This document shows positions 15,201-24,138 of a stretch of 64,000 nucleotides of DNA, one piece after another. Below the pieces are notes generated by a model. The model was given only the letters and a program-made list of their open reading frames with translations, was not told the DNA's origin and ran no database searches. Made by a program: the position numbers and the translations under genes. Within the stretch, counting starts at the first letter, position 1. Every line of letters begins with the position of its first letter. Source of the DNA: Trichinella spiralis (lineage: Eukaryota; Nematoda; Enoplea; Trichinellida; Trichinellidae); the NCBI GenBank assembly GCA_000181795.3, contig CM012953.1:18581340-18645339 (forward strand), written 5' to 3'.

Positions 15201-17719
15201 GAGAAATAAGTATGACTCCATTTATAATTGATTATCATAATGATGCTTCAATACGTTAAACAGAGTCAATTTTTAACACAGAAATTAACATAACTTTCGT
15301 TGTAAACTTTTTCATAACGTCACTAATATTGCAATGTTAATAATGTTTTTTCCGTTTATTTTGTGATTTTCAAAAAGTAAGAGAGCAAAAGCTACAACAG
15401 AAGCCGCTGTACTGTTTCAAATTTAAGTTCCAAAAAGACTTTTTACTTCCACTACATTATTACGCACTTACAACTGAGCAGTCAGCTCAACTTTAGTGAT
15501 AATGTTTTTGATGAACGTTAAGTTTAAACAGAATTTTTTAAAACAATTATTAAAGCAAATAAAAATAAAATTTTAATTTACTAAAAGCAGAACTTATTGT
15601 TGTTATCTAAATTTATTTTCGAATATTTCAAATTCACTTTAATGCTAATTGTATGACTACTGTAATTAAATAAATAAACTGTTCAAAAAGCAGTTTGCAA
15701 AATTCTCAAAATTAAAAAAGTCAGTTAAAACATGATTTTATAATTATTAGAATAAAGTAAAATTTTATATTTTTTTTCACTTTGCTTTAAAATTTCTTCA
15801 AAGCTCAGTTTCATTTTTTTCAATGCAAAAGATCATAAAAAACCAAAAATAAAATTTGTAATAAAACTTAATGAGGGAAATTTAAAAGTTTGACCCTTTT
15901 AAATGAATAATACCTTGTTTGATAGATGCTTTGGAAAAAAGTTAAAACTTACCTGTGTGAAGCAGTATCCTAATTTCGCGTCTTCTCTTAACGAAATGTT
16001 GTAAAGCTGCTTGTCGAATAATGGTGGATTATCATTGACATCCAATATGGTCACCGACACAACGGCAGTATTATTCAATTTTGGCTGTCCGTAGTCTTCA
16101 GCCAATACAGTCAACTTGGGATTGTAGCTTACTTCGCAGTCGACCAAATCTGACGTAGTTATTAATCCAGTATGCGAATCTATTTTGAACCATTTGCTTG
16201 TATGTTGATCACTTGTATCATCATAAATTAGCGAATAGTGAACACGTCCGTTGTCACCACTATCTGCATCATGAGCTTGAACTTGCAATACGGACGTTCC
16301 AGGCAAAGCTTTCTCGCTCACTTCCACTTCGTACACAGGTCGAGTGAATTGTGGAGAATTGTCGTTAACGTCCAAAATCGTAATTTCAATTTTCTCTTTT
16401 ATTGAAAAATTCCCAGGACTGCATTTCTGAGCCCGAAGAGTGACATTGATGCTTTGCTTTTGTTCACGATCCAACTCTTTTTGCAATGTCACGTAATAAT
16501 GGATATCGTCGCTAGTTTGAATTTGGAAAACATCATTTCTATCATCGGTTTCTATGCTCATTACACAACGCAGATTGGCTTTTTGAGCATTTGAAACGGA
16601 GACTCGGAATATTAAAGTTCCTAAAGTAGCATTCTCCAGTACTGATGCTGATCCATCTGAGCTGAGAAAAACTGTCCTCATCCAGACTTTTCCTACAGAT
16701 GAAGATGAAGTAGATATCATTACTAAACAATTGGCTTCCATTGGCTGTTGCCCACCGTCTCTTGCTATGACTAACAGTTCATAATGACGAGCTTGCATCT
16801 GTTGAGTGGAAGTCCAAGAAATGAGACCAGTTTTAGGATTAATTGAAAAAAGTCGATGATCATTAACAGCGCTTGGTGCTAATGAATATTCTATTTCACC
16901 GTTGACTCCAGCGTCCAGATCTTTAGCATGCACTGCAGCGATCGGACTGCCAAACGTAATAGCATGAGCATCGTTGACGTGAAAGTCGTAGCGTGGCTTG
17001 TCAAATTGTGGTGCATTGTCGTTCACATCCACAATAGTTACATTAACAGTCAAAACGTCAGACAACGGTGGTTGACCTCCGTCTGAAGCCGACACTTTCA
17101 ATATATACCGTTCTCGTTGTTCTCGATCAAGCGGCATATTCACCTTCAAATTTACATACAATATATTGTTGATCTTGCGAGTACTGAGTCGAAAAGCGTT
17201 GTTCACATTTCCACTAACAATCTGATACTTTTGCACATCATAAGGAGGCAAATCTGCGTCAACGGCCGCTGGCAAAGGCAATTCAGAGCCAATCTTAGCA
17301 TACTCGCTCACATCCAGTTCAACATAAGCCGGTTTGGCAAATTTAGGCGGATTGTCATTTTTATCTATTACGTCGACTAAAATTCGAATTCCCTCAGATC
17401 CTTCGACAGGTATCGCCAAAAAGACATAACTAGAACGATGTTCTCGATCTAGAGGCTTTCTGGTACTAATTTCACCTGTCTTATCGTCCACGGCCAAAGC
17501 ACGTTCTACATCACTTTCTGGAGGATAGAAAAAAACAAATCTTGCCTGATTTATCGTTGAAAAAGTCCAATCAGTACTGTTTGTAGATAATCGACCAAGA
17601 ACCGTACCAGCCGGTTCATTTTCAGCTACTGAAAATCGTTGTACAAATTCACCAGAGGCATAATGTATGGATAAATTGAGAAGAAGCATCAGCTTTATGC
17701 AAAACCATCTCTGCCACAT
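1..17719 (-). CDS. dachsous (cdh-1-like): Dachsous-type giant cadherin (5' part, 17 exons, C-terminus off window)
   Basis: Large cell-surface cadherin, the probable partner of Fat in planar cell polarity and growth control. The window encodes about 2895 residues: a signal peptide (start MWQRWFCIKLMLLL, preceded by an in-frame stop) and 26 complete extracellular cadherin (EC) repeats with DxD, LDRE and DxNDN calcium motifs, plus the start of repeat 27. Dachsous proteins have 27 repeats. Blocks recalled from fly Dachsous reappear in order, such as DPDCG in EC6, IYSGDPxGYFSI in EC8 and a D-E-Y/F-x-P-x-F linker after EC26. Several linkers (after EC3, 7, 12, 15, 19, 23, 25) lack the canonical DxNDN. 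I derived every splice junction by hand: all introns are GT-AG and all phases agree. Fat-like identity is less likely because repeat number, absence of EGF/LamG and block order favour Dachsous. The transmembrane and cytoplasmic regions are not in the window. Confidence 0.93.
520..1474 (-). CDS. dachsous: dachsous exon 16 (EC24-EC26, start of EC27)
   Basis: Acceptor ATTTCAG gives VY-SFTVAENLPVHTVLG across a 68-bp intron. An alternative upstream AG would put a stop in frame. Contains DVNDNAPVF, a degenerate EC25 linker (SRNGPFF), EDEYAPAF after EC26 and HRYVFK before GTAAGT (phase 0). Confidence 0.92.
1543..1720 (-). CDS. dachsous: dachsous exon 15 (EC23 end, EC24 start)
   Basis: Phase 1 in and 2 out. 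Acceptor GCATTTAG gives the expected TG-ILHLNETL continuation. Contains VEASDNGKPQRSS and a degenerate linker ending ARF, then ALPVY. Confidence 0.88.
1834..2110 (-). CDS. dachsous: dachsous exon 14 (EC22 end, EC23 start)
   Basis: TTATTGCAG acceptor, phase 0 in and 1 out. Encodes AYDGIHYAFV, DINDNAPTF, VDEDGGENGRITY and ends IDSNT-G before GTAAAC. Confidence 0.9.
2172..2362 (-). CDS. dachsous: dachsous exon 13 (middle of EC22)
   Basis: TTTCTTTAG acceptor, phase 1 in and 0 out. Encodes IPVGSFIASVTANDVDSFP and LDYEKQSIHTLEIQ. The NDVDxxPALTY block matches the corresponding fly Dachsous repeat as I recall it. Confidence 0.9.
2422..2577 (-). CDS. dachsous: dachsous exon 12 (EC21 end, EC22 start)
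   Basis: 156 nt, read directly from the minus strand. Phase 1 in and 1 out. Encodes DREIKDHYELILSATDF and DVNDNTPSF, then VFVKE before GTAATA. Confidence 0.88.
2652..2775 (-). CDS. dachsous: dachsous exon 11 (middle of EC21)
   Basis: A short exon of 124 nt that I found by reading the minus strand between neighbours. It encodes VSTVDLDIEENSQITYSI and on to VSTKIEL. Phase 0 in and 1 out (donor GTAATA). It restores EC21 between exons 10 and 12. Confidence 0.88.
3038..3270 (-). CDS. dachsous: dachsous exon 10 (EC20 end, EC21 start)
   Basis: TGCTTCAG acceptor, phase 1 in and 0 out. Contains DIRIVSNYGDQ, the linker ENNHPPQF (compare NNPPRF in fly), and EC21 start to GTYVIQ. Confidence 0.88.
3332..3705 (-). 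CDS. dachsous: dachsous exon 9 (EC19-EC20)
   Basis: TTTGCTAG acceptor, phase 2 in and 1 out. Contains YSINPVTGVI, a degenerate EC19 linker (VEEEYGKTEELLSF), and EC20 up to FSIDQATG. Confidence 0.9.
3901..4152 (-). CDS. dachsous: dachsous exon 8 (EC18 end, EC19 start)
   Basis: Phase 2 in and 2 out. Completes a PLNYE motif across the junction, then DVNDNAPVF, and ends at NSDLYY. Confidence 0.9.
4211..4580 (-). CDS. dachsous: dachsous exon 7 (EC17-EC18)
   Basis: Phase 1 in and 2 out (donor GTATGA). Begins GGNDGEKFNINP and contains ALDRESRSQY, DENDNVPKF and most of EC18 to EMVLLK. Confidence 0.9.
4891..5103 (-). CDS. dachsous: dachsous exon 6 (EC16 end, EC17 start)
   Basis: Acceptor ATTTAG, phase 1 in; ends SIV-G before GTAAGA, phase 1. 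Contains DVNDNRPII and the DRDSDLNARIVYSI block. Confidence 0.9.
5348..5725 (-). CDS. dachsous: dachsous exon 5 (EC15-EC16)
   Basis: Phase 1 in and 1 out. Completes EC15 (degenerate linker IPGHLNALRF) and carries most of EC16 up to LDREEFPELVVA. Donor GTATTT. Confidence 0.9.
5956..7682 (-). CDS. dachsous: dachsous exon 4 (EC10 to EC15)
   Basis: The largest internal exon, 1727 nt, phase 2 in and 1 out. Linkers in order: DVNDNAPIF, DVNDNAPFF, a degenerate DIEDGSS after EC12, DENDNRPVF, DVNDNSPNF. It ends in EC15 at FAINADTG. Confidence 0.93.
7900..8986 (-). CDS. dachsous: dachsous exon 3 (end of EC6 to start of EC10)
   Basis: CTCTCAG acceptor, phase 1 in, phase 2 out. Contains the DVNDNYPTF linker, EC7 with a degenerate linker (LTENFPSPYF), EC8 with IYSGDPNGYFSI and DINDNAPLF, EC9 with DANDHSPEF, and the start of EC10 ending DLDHGTN. 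Confidence 0.93.
9166..9346 (-). CDS. dachsous: dachsous exon 2 (middle of EC6)
   Basis: Starts after a TTTAG acceptor with VNAVDPDCGKNAEIKYSI and ends ...SAFDG before GTGAGT (phase 1). Joined to exon 1 it gives an unbroken EC6 (…YCFTQ-VNAVDPDCG…). This shows that the 6.6-kb interval 9347-15952 is an intron of the same gene. Confidence 0.93.
10253..10276 (+). repeat. (AAG)8 microsatellite in OSCP1 5' leader
   Basis: Eight AAG triplets lie about 65 bases upstream of the OSCP1 ATG. The frame stays open through it and would read poly-lysine, but there is no upstream ATG in that frame. Confidence 0.9.
10340..12128 (+). CDS. OSCP1: OSCP1 homolog (organic solute carrier partner 1), complete, two exons
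   Basis: Exons 10340-11213 and 11824-12128; 392 residues, close to the roughly 380 of vertebrate OSCP1. The start MSLKALPILIFNMGGEM aligns with the family start (…LPLLFINLGGEM). Family hallmarks seen: YILEQRLKAQ, FEPQELPSQPS, LYDLMTMMFKYQV, a TMNHLD block, LYYIRQNLLNFF, and a C-terminus LLNMVDEIT like the vertebrate LLAMMDEL. Donor GTATAT after ...LVSA, acceptor TTACAG, phase 1; the junction gives ...SAESKGCLKLTLFEDDEEE, matching the acidic stretch of the family. OSCP1 is a conserved cytosolic/ciliary protein linked in mammals to organic solute uptake; its biochemistry is not established. It lies wholly inside dachsous intron 1, antisense. Confidence 0.93.
12185..12190 (+). terminator. AATAAA polyadenylation signal of OSCP1
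   Basis: AATAAA 57 bases after the OSCP1 stop codon, the first such hexamer downstream on this strand. Confidence 0.55.
15953..17719 (-). CDS. dachsous: dachsous exon 1 (signal peptide, EC1-EC5, start of EC6)
   Basis: 589 codons from ATG at 17719 to a GTAAGT donor after ...GYCFTQ (phase 0). The hydrophobic leader ends near HYASG. Linkers seen are DKNDNPPKF (EC1), DVNDNAPQF (EC2), a degenerate EC3 linker leading into a VFLSSDG block like the fly VIFLSDD block, DVNDNSPQF (EC4) and DVNDNPPLF (EC5). EC2 carries the LDREQRERY motif. Confidence 0.93.
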
Positions 17720-18109
17720 TCTCAATTACACAGTATGAATCAACATTCCCAAAGCGGCAGTGTATGAAGAAGCATCAGTGGAGAGAGTTTGTTGTTCGGT
17801 ATGGCTAAAAATCAACAAGTTTGATTAACCTGGATGACCTCGCCTTCTCTAATCATCGCCGCATTTCATTTTCCAGCATCCACGGCAATAGGCGGAGCTG
17901 AAAATTTGACCAATCACAACAGTGATGGAGAAAAAGCGAAAATTATGGCGACCTTGGTCTCGTTTCACTGACCTCGTGCGGAAACCAATGGGAAAGGCCA
18001 CAACCAGGGCAAAATTGCTCGAACAAAAAAAAGCTATATAAGCTATGCGTGTTACAGCTGGAAAAAAGCCGTTCGAAAAAAAAGAGGTTGCAAAAGCACA
18101 GATTCGGAT
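17720..18109. promoter_or_regulatory. Divergent intergenic region between dachsous and a small secreted-protein gene
   Basis: 390 bases between the dachsous ATG (-) and a plus-strand ATG at 18110. CCAAT-like boxes lie near 17910 (CCAATCACA) and 17990 (ACCAATGGGA). TATATAAG at 18035-18042 is about 70 bases before the plus-strand ATG. The stretch is clearly less AT-rich than its surroundings. Shared promoter function is inference. Confidence 0.45.
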
Positions 18110-19403
18110 ATGCCATTTAGGTGGGGATTCATTTTATTCTTCTTCGTCGTGCAATTATTCATTGAACGCTTCGGCTCGGTGTAAAACAATGAATCCGTCG
18201 TTAAGCTTGACCTAACATCCAAACGATGATGATGATCATCGTCGAAGTGGAATCGGCTTCCTATTTTGCTAAAACAACATTCAAAAATACAGACAACACA
18301 ATAATGAATTGCTTTGATTTAGGAAATTTAAATTTGACCAAATCAAGCCAGCCAGAGGAATCAGGCTGCAAATCAGTCCAATGACCAAGTTCACCATTGA
18401 TCCAAGTTGATTATTTTTCACATCACGACCCCGAAGAAAGGATGCATCGAATTTTTTTTTGCTTTGCTAGCAACAATAAAATTTGAATTATTCAATTGCG
18501 ACGCATCTATGCAATGCACTATGCTCTAAACAACAGCTGTTTTTCGAGTAATTTAATTTTTCCACTCGCCAATATGTTGTTGTAATAAGCAGTCACAAGT
18601 GAGAACCAACTGTGCATGCATTGCGTGCACCATAAAAAAATAAAATACCCCAATAATGATAATAATATGCTTTTCATCTGACAATAAACAAAATTTATTT
18701 TTTTGAAAATAATTTCCGCACACAGAAAAAAGATTGTGCAATTTAACAAATGACAACAGTTAAAAGGAAAAGACAAATTGAGGCAGTTGATCGATAAATT
18801 TAACAAACACACATTTTTGAAAGTGTGAAGAGAATTTGACGTTCAAAACAATTTCCATTTAGCACTTTATTCAAATCTGCGCTTATTTTATGATGAACAA
18901 AAAGTAAAATATGTTCTAATAATTTTCACTTCAAAGGTAATATATACAATTTTCAACTTGGGAAAGTTGAATGACCAATAAATTTTCTTCTACGAGCAAC
19001 TATAATTTTCACAAATCAACTTCAATTGCATATTTGTGTGTGCATAGGGTGTGTGCATAGGGTGTTGTTGTTTCTCATAAATTGTAAAAATTTATTAAAT
19101 CACTGAGAATAAATTTTAAATATATAACACAACTATTCAAAGTAGAATAAGAGATTAAATAAGTAACTAATTGATGCAACGATTTTGAAATAAGATTTGA
19201 ATCTTGCTCTCTTTCTGCTTTACATGCAGAAATCTTCTAAAAACGCAGAAAATATAGAAACAGATAAATGTCACACTGCGTTGAAAGGTGTTGAAATTTT
19301 TCAAAGCAATACATTCGAGAATTTGAAGAAATTTCAAATTCCAAAAGAAATAACACTGAAATCAGAATATCCTTCAAAAGTTAAAGTTGCAAATGAATTT
19401 TAA
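18110..19403 (+). CDS. Possible small secreted protein, two exons (about 80 aa)
   Basis: Exon 18110-18178 encodes MPFRWGFILFFFVVQLFIER and then FGS, a good signal-peptide shape. It ends at a GTGTAA donor in phase 0. A strong polypyrimidine-rich acceptor (CTCTCTTTCTGC...CATGCAG) opens exon 19230-19403 in phase 0, encoding 57 mostly polar residues from KSSKNAENIETDKCHTALK to KVKVANEF and a stop. A TATA box lies 70 bases upstream of the ATG. No family recognised. The weak donor and lack of homology leave doubt; further exons between the two are possible. Confidence 0.38.
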
Positions 19404-19958
19404 AAAAATTATTCAAATTTTATGATGATATGAATTCAAAATTGTAACTAAAAATATTTAAAAAAGTAAACATTTCAAAATGACAATGAAATTTGAATTC
19501 TATTTAGCTGCGTGCTATTTTCTTTTTTCACGCTATAAGATAATCATGAAGGGAGGCTATATGAAATTGTTCAACTGGAACATACACAGTTTGTTATTTT
19601 CTCTGCTCTTCTGATTGGACAGGACAAACAATTTATACTATTAGCATACTGCGATGAACAAATAAATTTATAAACTTTAAATTTAGAAACTAGATTTACA
19701 TTTTTCATTAGAAAAAAAATTTTCTCATCTCAAAAAATTCCAAAAACAACAACAACAACGTTTTACAGAAGAAAAAGAATGATATTAACAAATGGTTCAA
19801 GGATATTTATTTTATGTGTGAAAGTTAGTTTCATTTTCAAACATCATTTGCATCACCATGCTTATAAAAAGCACTCAACATTGTGATACAGCACCTGTAT
19901 AATAAAACAGTACAATACAATATAACAGAACAAAAATACTACGACAGTACAGTTTGTG
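19404..19958. other. Intergenic, AT-rich, convergent 3' ends
   Basis: Between the small plus-strand gene and the unc-50 stop. Low-complexity AT-rich DNA with an (AAC)n run near 19746-19757. Nothing else seen. Confidence 0.6.
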
Positions 19959-21743
19959 TTAATGACCAATGCGGTAACGATAAAAATCTATAATTGCATC
20001 AGAGATAGACCACTGCAATGTCAAAATAGCTACGTAAGAAATAAAGAAAAATGTGAACGGATAAAGAAAGAAATGAACATTCTTCAAGAACGGTAACGCT
20101 GCAAAACAACAACAACAACATATTACACAAATGCATGATAAAGGTGCAAACCCAAAAATACCTGCATAGCCGAGAAATGTTATGTAAATATAGTAAGAAA
20201 TTGCCACGAACCACAGCGTGTTACCAACAATGCATCCCAGAAGTGTGATGCTTCTTGCAACTAAAATCATAAAAAAGAACAGCAAACTCAAATCTATTAT
20301 TTTTCCACATCAAATTCAAATCATCGTTACCTCTTCTGTTGTTTAAATTTTATATAACTTGTCAATCCGATATAATTTCAAATAAAAATTCAACACATAA
20401 AAACAATAAATCAAAATTTCTTGTACACTGCGCAATGCATTTGATAAGACAGTATACAATTCATTCAAAAAATAAAATGGAAAAGTATTAACAAATTTTA
20501 AACACAAAATTACAGTACAGCTAAGTGATCGAACTTACATGGATAGACGACCGGCAAAATTACATGAAGAAAAATCAGAACAGGAAAAAATGCGTTCAGA
20601 TGAACATCAAAACAATAGCCCCATTCTACGTCTTGATCAGATGTTCTGCGGAGGAAATAGTTGCAAAAGAGCCTCAATGTAAAAGAATCCATTACTACTA
20701 CATATGCATATCATTATTCTTTTTTCACATTTTCCAGTCATCATATGAAGTTCCAATTATTAAAAAAAAAGAAAAATAACCTCTTCAACAAAAAATATTA
20801 TACAATTTTATATTAACTATAATTATACAACAACATTTGCAATTACAATAAACTTAAAAAATATCATAATTAAAAATATTAAATGTGAAATATATTAATC
20901 TTACCAAATGGCACTACCAAACAAAATGCCTGTTCCAATGCAATCGACAAAAACAACCCACAGAAAGAACTTTATAAAACCAGTAAACGAAAGCCATAAT
21001 GATACTGCGTAAAGCACTGACGACACTACAATAACAATTTGATACAGCAAAAACTGAGAAAAAAAGAATTTCACTGCATTTGAAAATCTTTCCAAATTTT
21101 CTTGATTTTAATTCGCAAGATTTCAAAACTGCTTCAGTATAACTAAGAAACTATCTTTAAAATATTATAATTTTATTCGACAGTGGATCAAGTAATTTCG
21201 TCATAAAAAGCAATCACCACCAATTACAGCATTGATGAAATTTCAAAAATAAAGCACTTTACTTACAGAATAATGCAGCACTAAGCATAACCAAAAATGC
21301 TGGATCGTCTCTTGCCCACTGATCTTTCGTTCCTGAATAGAATTTCAAATGATAAATACAATAAAATAATTTATTCTTAAATAAAAATACTTTTTCTGTA
21401 CATAAAATTTCTGTACACTTTTTGTGGAGATACCAATAAATATAACATTTGCCAAATAGCAAATTCAAAATCCATGTGTTTAAAGTTCACCAAACGTCGA
21501 AAATAGCGGGACAATTTTGCAAAAGCAGTCATTTGCACGTGCTGAAAACAACCATCGGCACGGCTAGACCGAGAGGATCGGGCACTTGCAACACTCGATG
21601 GACAATATTTAAAAGATTCTCCTATGAAAAAAGCAGTCAAAACTAAAATAATTATTCAAAAACATACTTCCTAAAGAATTCGGTGAATACAGGGAACTGG
21701 AACCTTCATACAAAGAATATCGCGAAGACATCCTTTCTGTCAT
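19959..21743 (-). CDS. unc-50: UNC-50 homolog, complete, seven exons
   Basis: Multi-pass Golgi/ER membrane protein; in C. elegans UNC-50 is needed for trafficking of nicotinic receptor subunits. Exons: 21668-21743, 21391-21621, 21267-21332, 20905-21025, 20539-20672, 20162-20260, 19959-20098; 288 residues, phases consistent. Family blocks seen in order: MDFEFAIWQMLYLLVSPQK, VYRNFMYRK-TKDQWARDDPAF, KFFLWVVFVDCIG, DQDVEWGYCFDVHLNAFFP, GNTLWFVAISYYIYITFLGY, ALPFLKNV. At exon 4 I chose acceptor TTGTAG at 21026-21027 because it keeps frame and gives the same spacing as vertebrate UNC50. Several transmembrane segments are visible. The first exon (MTERMSSRYSLYEGSSS) has no homology support but has a phase-matched junction. 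Confidence 0.93.
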
Positions 21744-22690
21744 TTTACCACCAAAAATGATCGACTGGCGCTAAAGCGCAATCTGGAATGTGTTAGAAGC
21801 ATCGTTAAATATAATGTGAAAATCAATTATCTTACTGCAACGGATGTGAATTACAAGTGTTGCACATCAAATACTGCCCATTCACAAAATCTAATAAAAT
21901 TAGCACATGCTTTATCTCAAAATTAAACAAAAAACATTAAAATAGGATTAGCATAACTGATTTATAACAATGCAGGGTTCACTATATTATTAACGAATTC
22001 AAATTGATGCCATACGATAAGGAAAATGAAATACATAAAACTGAGTTAAAAAAATATTTCAAAATACACATATTACTAAATTTCAAAACTGCATTACTTA
22101 TAATAATGAAAATCATATAATGATCAAAGACTAGACATACCAATGACTAAAATATAATAAAAAGGTTAACGCATTACTATGTTAATAAAAAAAAAGCTCA
22201 AACTTTTTCGCCAGATGAAGAGCATTTAATTCAAACAACATCAATATTATAAAAAGCAACTTAAAATGAAGTACAGTATAAACTACAGTAAACAGCACAA
22301 AAAAGTTTTATTTTTTTCAAGTTAATATTCATAACTATTTTTATTCACTAGCTTTGTGAACTGCAAAAATTCTCTTTTAAACTCACTTTTGGGTAAAATA
22401 CAATTCCAAATAGCTTATCGCATGTAAAACATAATTATATTAAGAATTTAAAGATTAAATGAATTCATTTTTATTGCAATAAATTTGTTTTCATAAAACA
22501 AATAAACTGCTACATAAAAATTCTAATTTTATTAGTGCAGCTATTGTATTGTAAAATCACGGGTGTATTAAACTATTTAAATGATATGTAGTTATATTAT
22601 CTCGGATATGTAGTTTTATTAATTGAATTACTGATGTCAAAATATCTTTAGCTTGAACTTGAAGATCTTTTTCTGTGAGTGGACTGTATT
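21744..22690. other. Intergenic AT-rich DNA upstream of unc-50
   Basis: Very AT-rich with only short spurious frames. It presumably contains the unc-50 promoter (minus strand). No motif strong enough to name. Confidence 0.5.
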
Positions 22691-23500
22691 GACTTTCACG
22701 ATAGGTAATTCAAACACATGGGATAGGATGATTCGCCTAATTCGCACGTAAGAGAAGAATTCAACAAAGAGACAAAATCAGGGATTTATTCAAGCGTCCT
22801 CGAGGCAATGTTTTCTTCAAAGTGTCCATTTTCCAGTTTCCTCAATCATATTTATAGCGGGGGTGTTGATTTCACTCCAATTCTGATAGGTTATATTCCC
22901 TGGATTGGTTATTAATTAGCGTAATTTTGGCAGTGATCCATCTCTGTATCAGACATCGGGGGCTTTGTTCTGATCTTCCGTTGTGTCATTACTGGTTAAT
23001 CTTGATGTGTCGAGGGCAGTTGACCATCGGAGTCGTGACAGCCGTATGGCAGAGGCGCTGACCCTTGGACCGATTAACTGTGGTTCTGTTCTTTGCAGTT
23101 TAATGCCCCATCAGTGGAAGCTGGCGGGTCTCATTGCGTTTCAGGGCCAACGCGACGGTCATCGGAGCTTGGGTTGGCCTTTTGACAATTCTCACGCTTA
23201 TTCGACAACATCCAACACAGCAGAAGGAATAACAGCTCAACAAGGTGGAATATTTTATTAGAACGAACTGACGACGGTCACCAAGATGAAACCAAAACCA
23301 CAACAAAATCAACAAACTCCACTTCCACCAATAATCCTAATGATCTCCACGTCGTGCTGTTTCTACCTGTTGCAATATATACAAAGTGGGTGCAGGGAGT
23401 AGGTGCGCATACCGGTGGTTTCGCCTCTTCTTCAGCCGGATCTGGCACAAAGCGAGCGTTGCTGTCTTCCCCTGATTGTTACAACAGTTTGAGAAAAACA
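22690..23500. repeat. GC-richer island, possible solo LTR or degraded retroelement remnant
   Basis: About 800 bases whose composition departs sharply from the flanking AT-rich DNA and resembles the retroelement half of the window. It holds a short run with TTTATT near 23250 and ends near TTGTTACAACA. No second copy is present in this window to set the boundaries, and the open frames in it match nothing I know. Confidence 0.3.
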
Positions 23501-23652
23501 TCTGAATCAAATTAATTAGATCAGCGCTGAAGATGTTGTTTTGCCCACGGGCATTTATATTTTAATTAGAAGGTATTGAGAAAAGATTTTACAGCTGAAA
23601 CGTTTTCCTAACAATTATTCCATTTATAATAAAATTTTGAAATACTTGTGTA

Positions 23653-23725
23653 GCCCCGGTAGCGCAGTAGGTAGCGCGTGAGTCTCATAATCTCAAGGTC
23701 GAGGGTTCGATCCCCTCCCGAGGCA
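23653..23725 (+). tRNA. tRNA-Met (elongator, anticodon CAT)
   Basis: 73 nt cloverleaf: acceptor GCCCCGG/CCGAGGC with one C-A mismatch, D arm with AGCGCAGTAGGTAGCGC, anticodon loop CTCATAA (CAT), T arm GAGGG-TTCGATC-CCCTC, discriminator A. The D and anticodon arms match the metazoan elongator Met tRNA (…GCGCGTnAGTCTCATAATCT…). A and B boxes are intact. Followed within 4 bases by CGTTTTT, an RNA polymerase III stop. Confidence 0.93.
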
Positions 23726-24138
23726 TCGTTTTTCAACTATTCATAAACCTGCTAAGTTGACATGTCAATTCATTGTTTAAACATAAGCTGCCAAGTGCTA
23801 AAGAGTAATCACATGCTAAATCCAATAATTTATTATGCATTATTATATTGTATTATGATTATTAGATTTAACAGACATCCATTTTGCAGTTACAAATATT
23901 GTACATAAAATATATAAATATAGGCTTTACAGTAAGAATTTTTAACTTAGTCCAATTTGGAAATATGACACTTGAGGTTGCAAACTTTATTATTTGACGT
24001 TATGGATATTCATTTTATATATAAAGTGATATAACAAAGAATAACTAAAAACGCACAATTGTAGCCTGCATATTTCACACTTCACATAATCAAAATTATG
24101 ACTGATTCAACAAATGAATATCATAATTTTCCATATTA
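23726..24138. other. Intergenic AT-rich DNA
   Basis: Between the tRNA and the small minus-strand gene. Apart from the T-run terminator right after the tRNA, I see nothing in it. Confidence 0.6.

Larger units (their letters stand above)
9347..15952 (-). other. dachsous intron 1, host of OSCP1
   Basis: 6606-bp phase-0 intron between exons 1 and 2 (GTAAGT donor at 15952, TTTAG acceptor at 9347). It contains the whole OSCP1 gene on the other strand at 10340-12128. The rest (9347-10339 and 12191-15952) is AT-rich and has no open frame with recognisable similarity or clear RNA gene. A somewhat less AT-rich part at about 12460-14570 shows only short open frames with no support. Confidence 0.9.

Noticed and set aside
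18519-18812. Hydrophobic minus-strand open frames
   Set aside because: AT-rich low-complexity frames without splice or homology support, overlapping each other in two frames.
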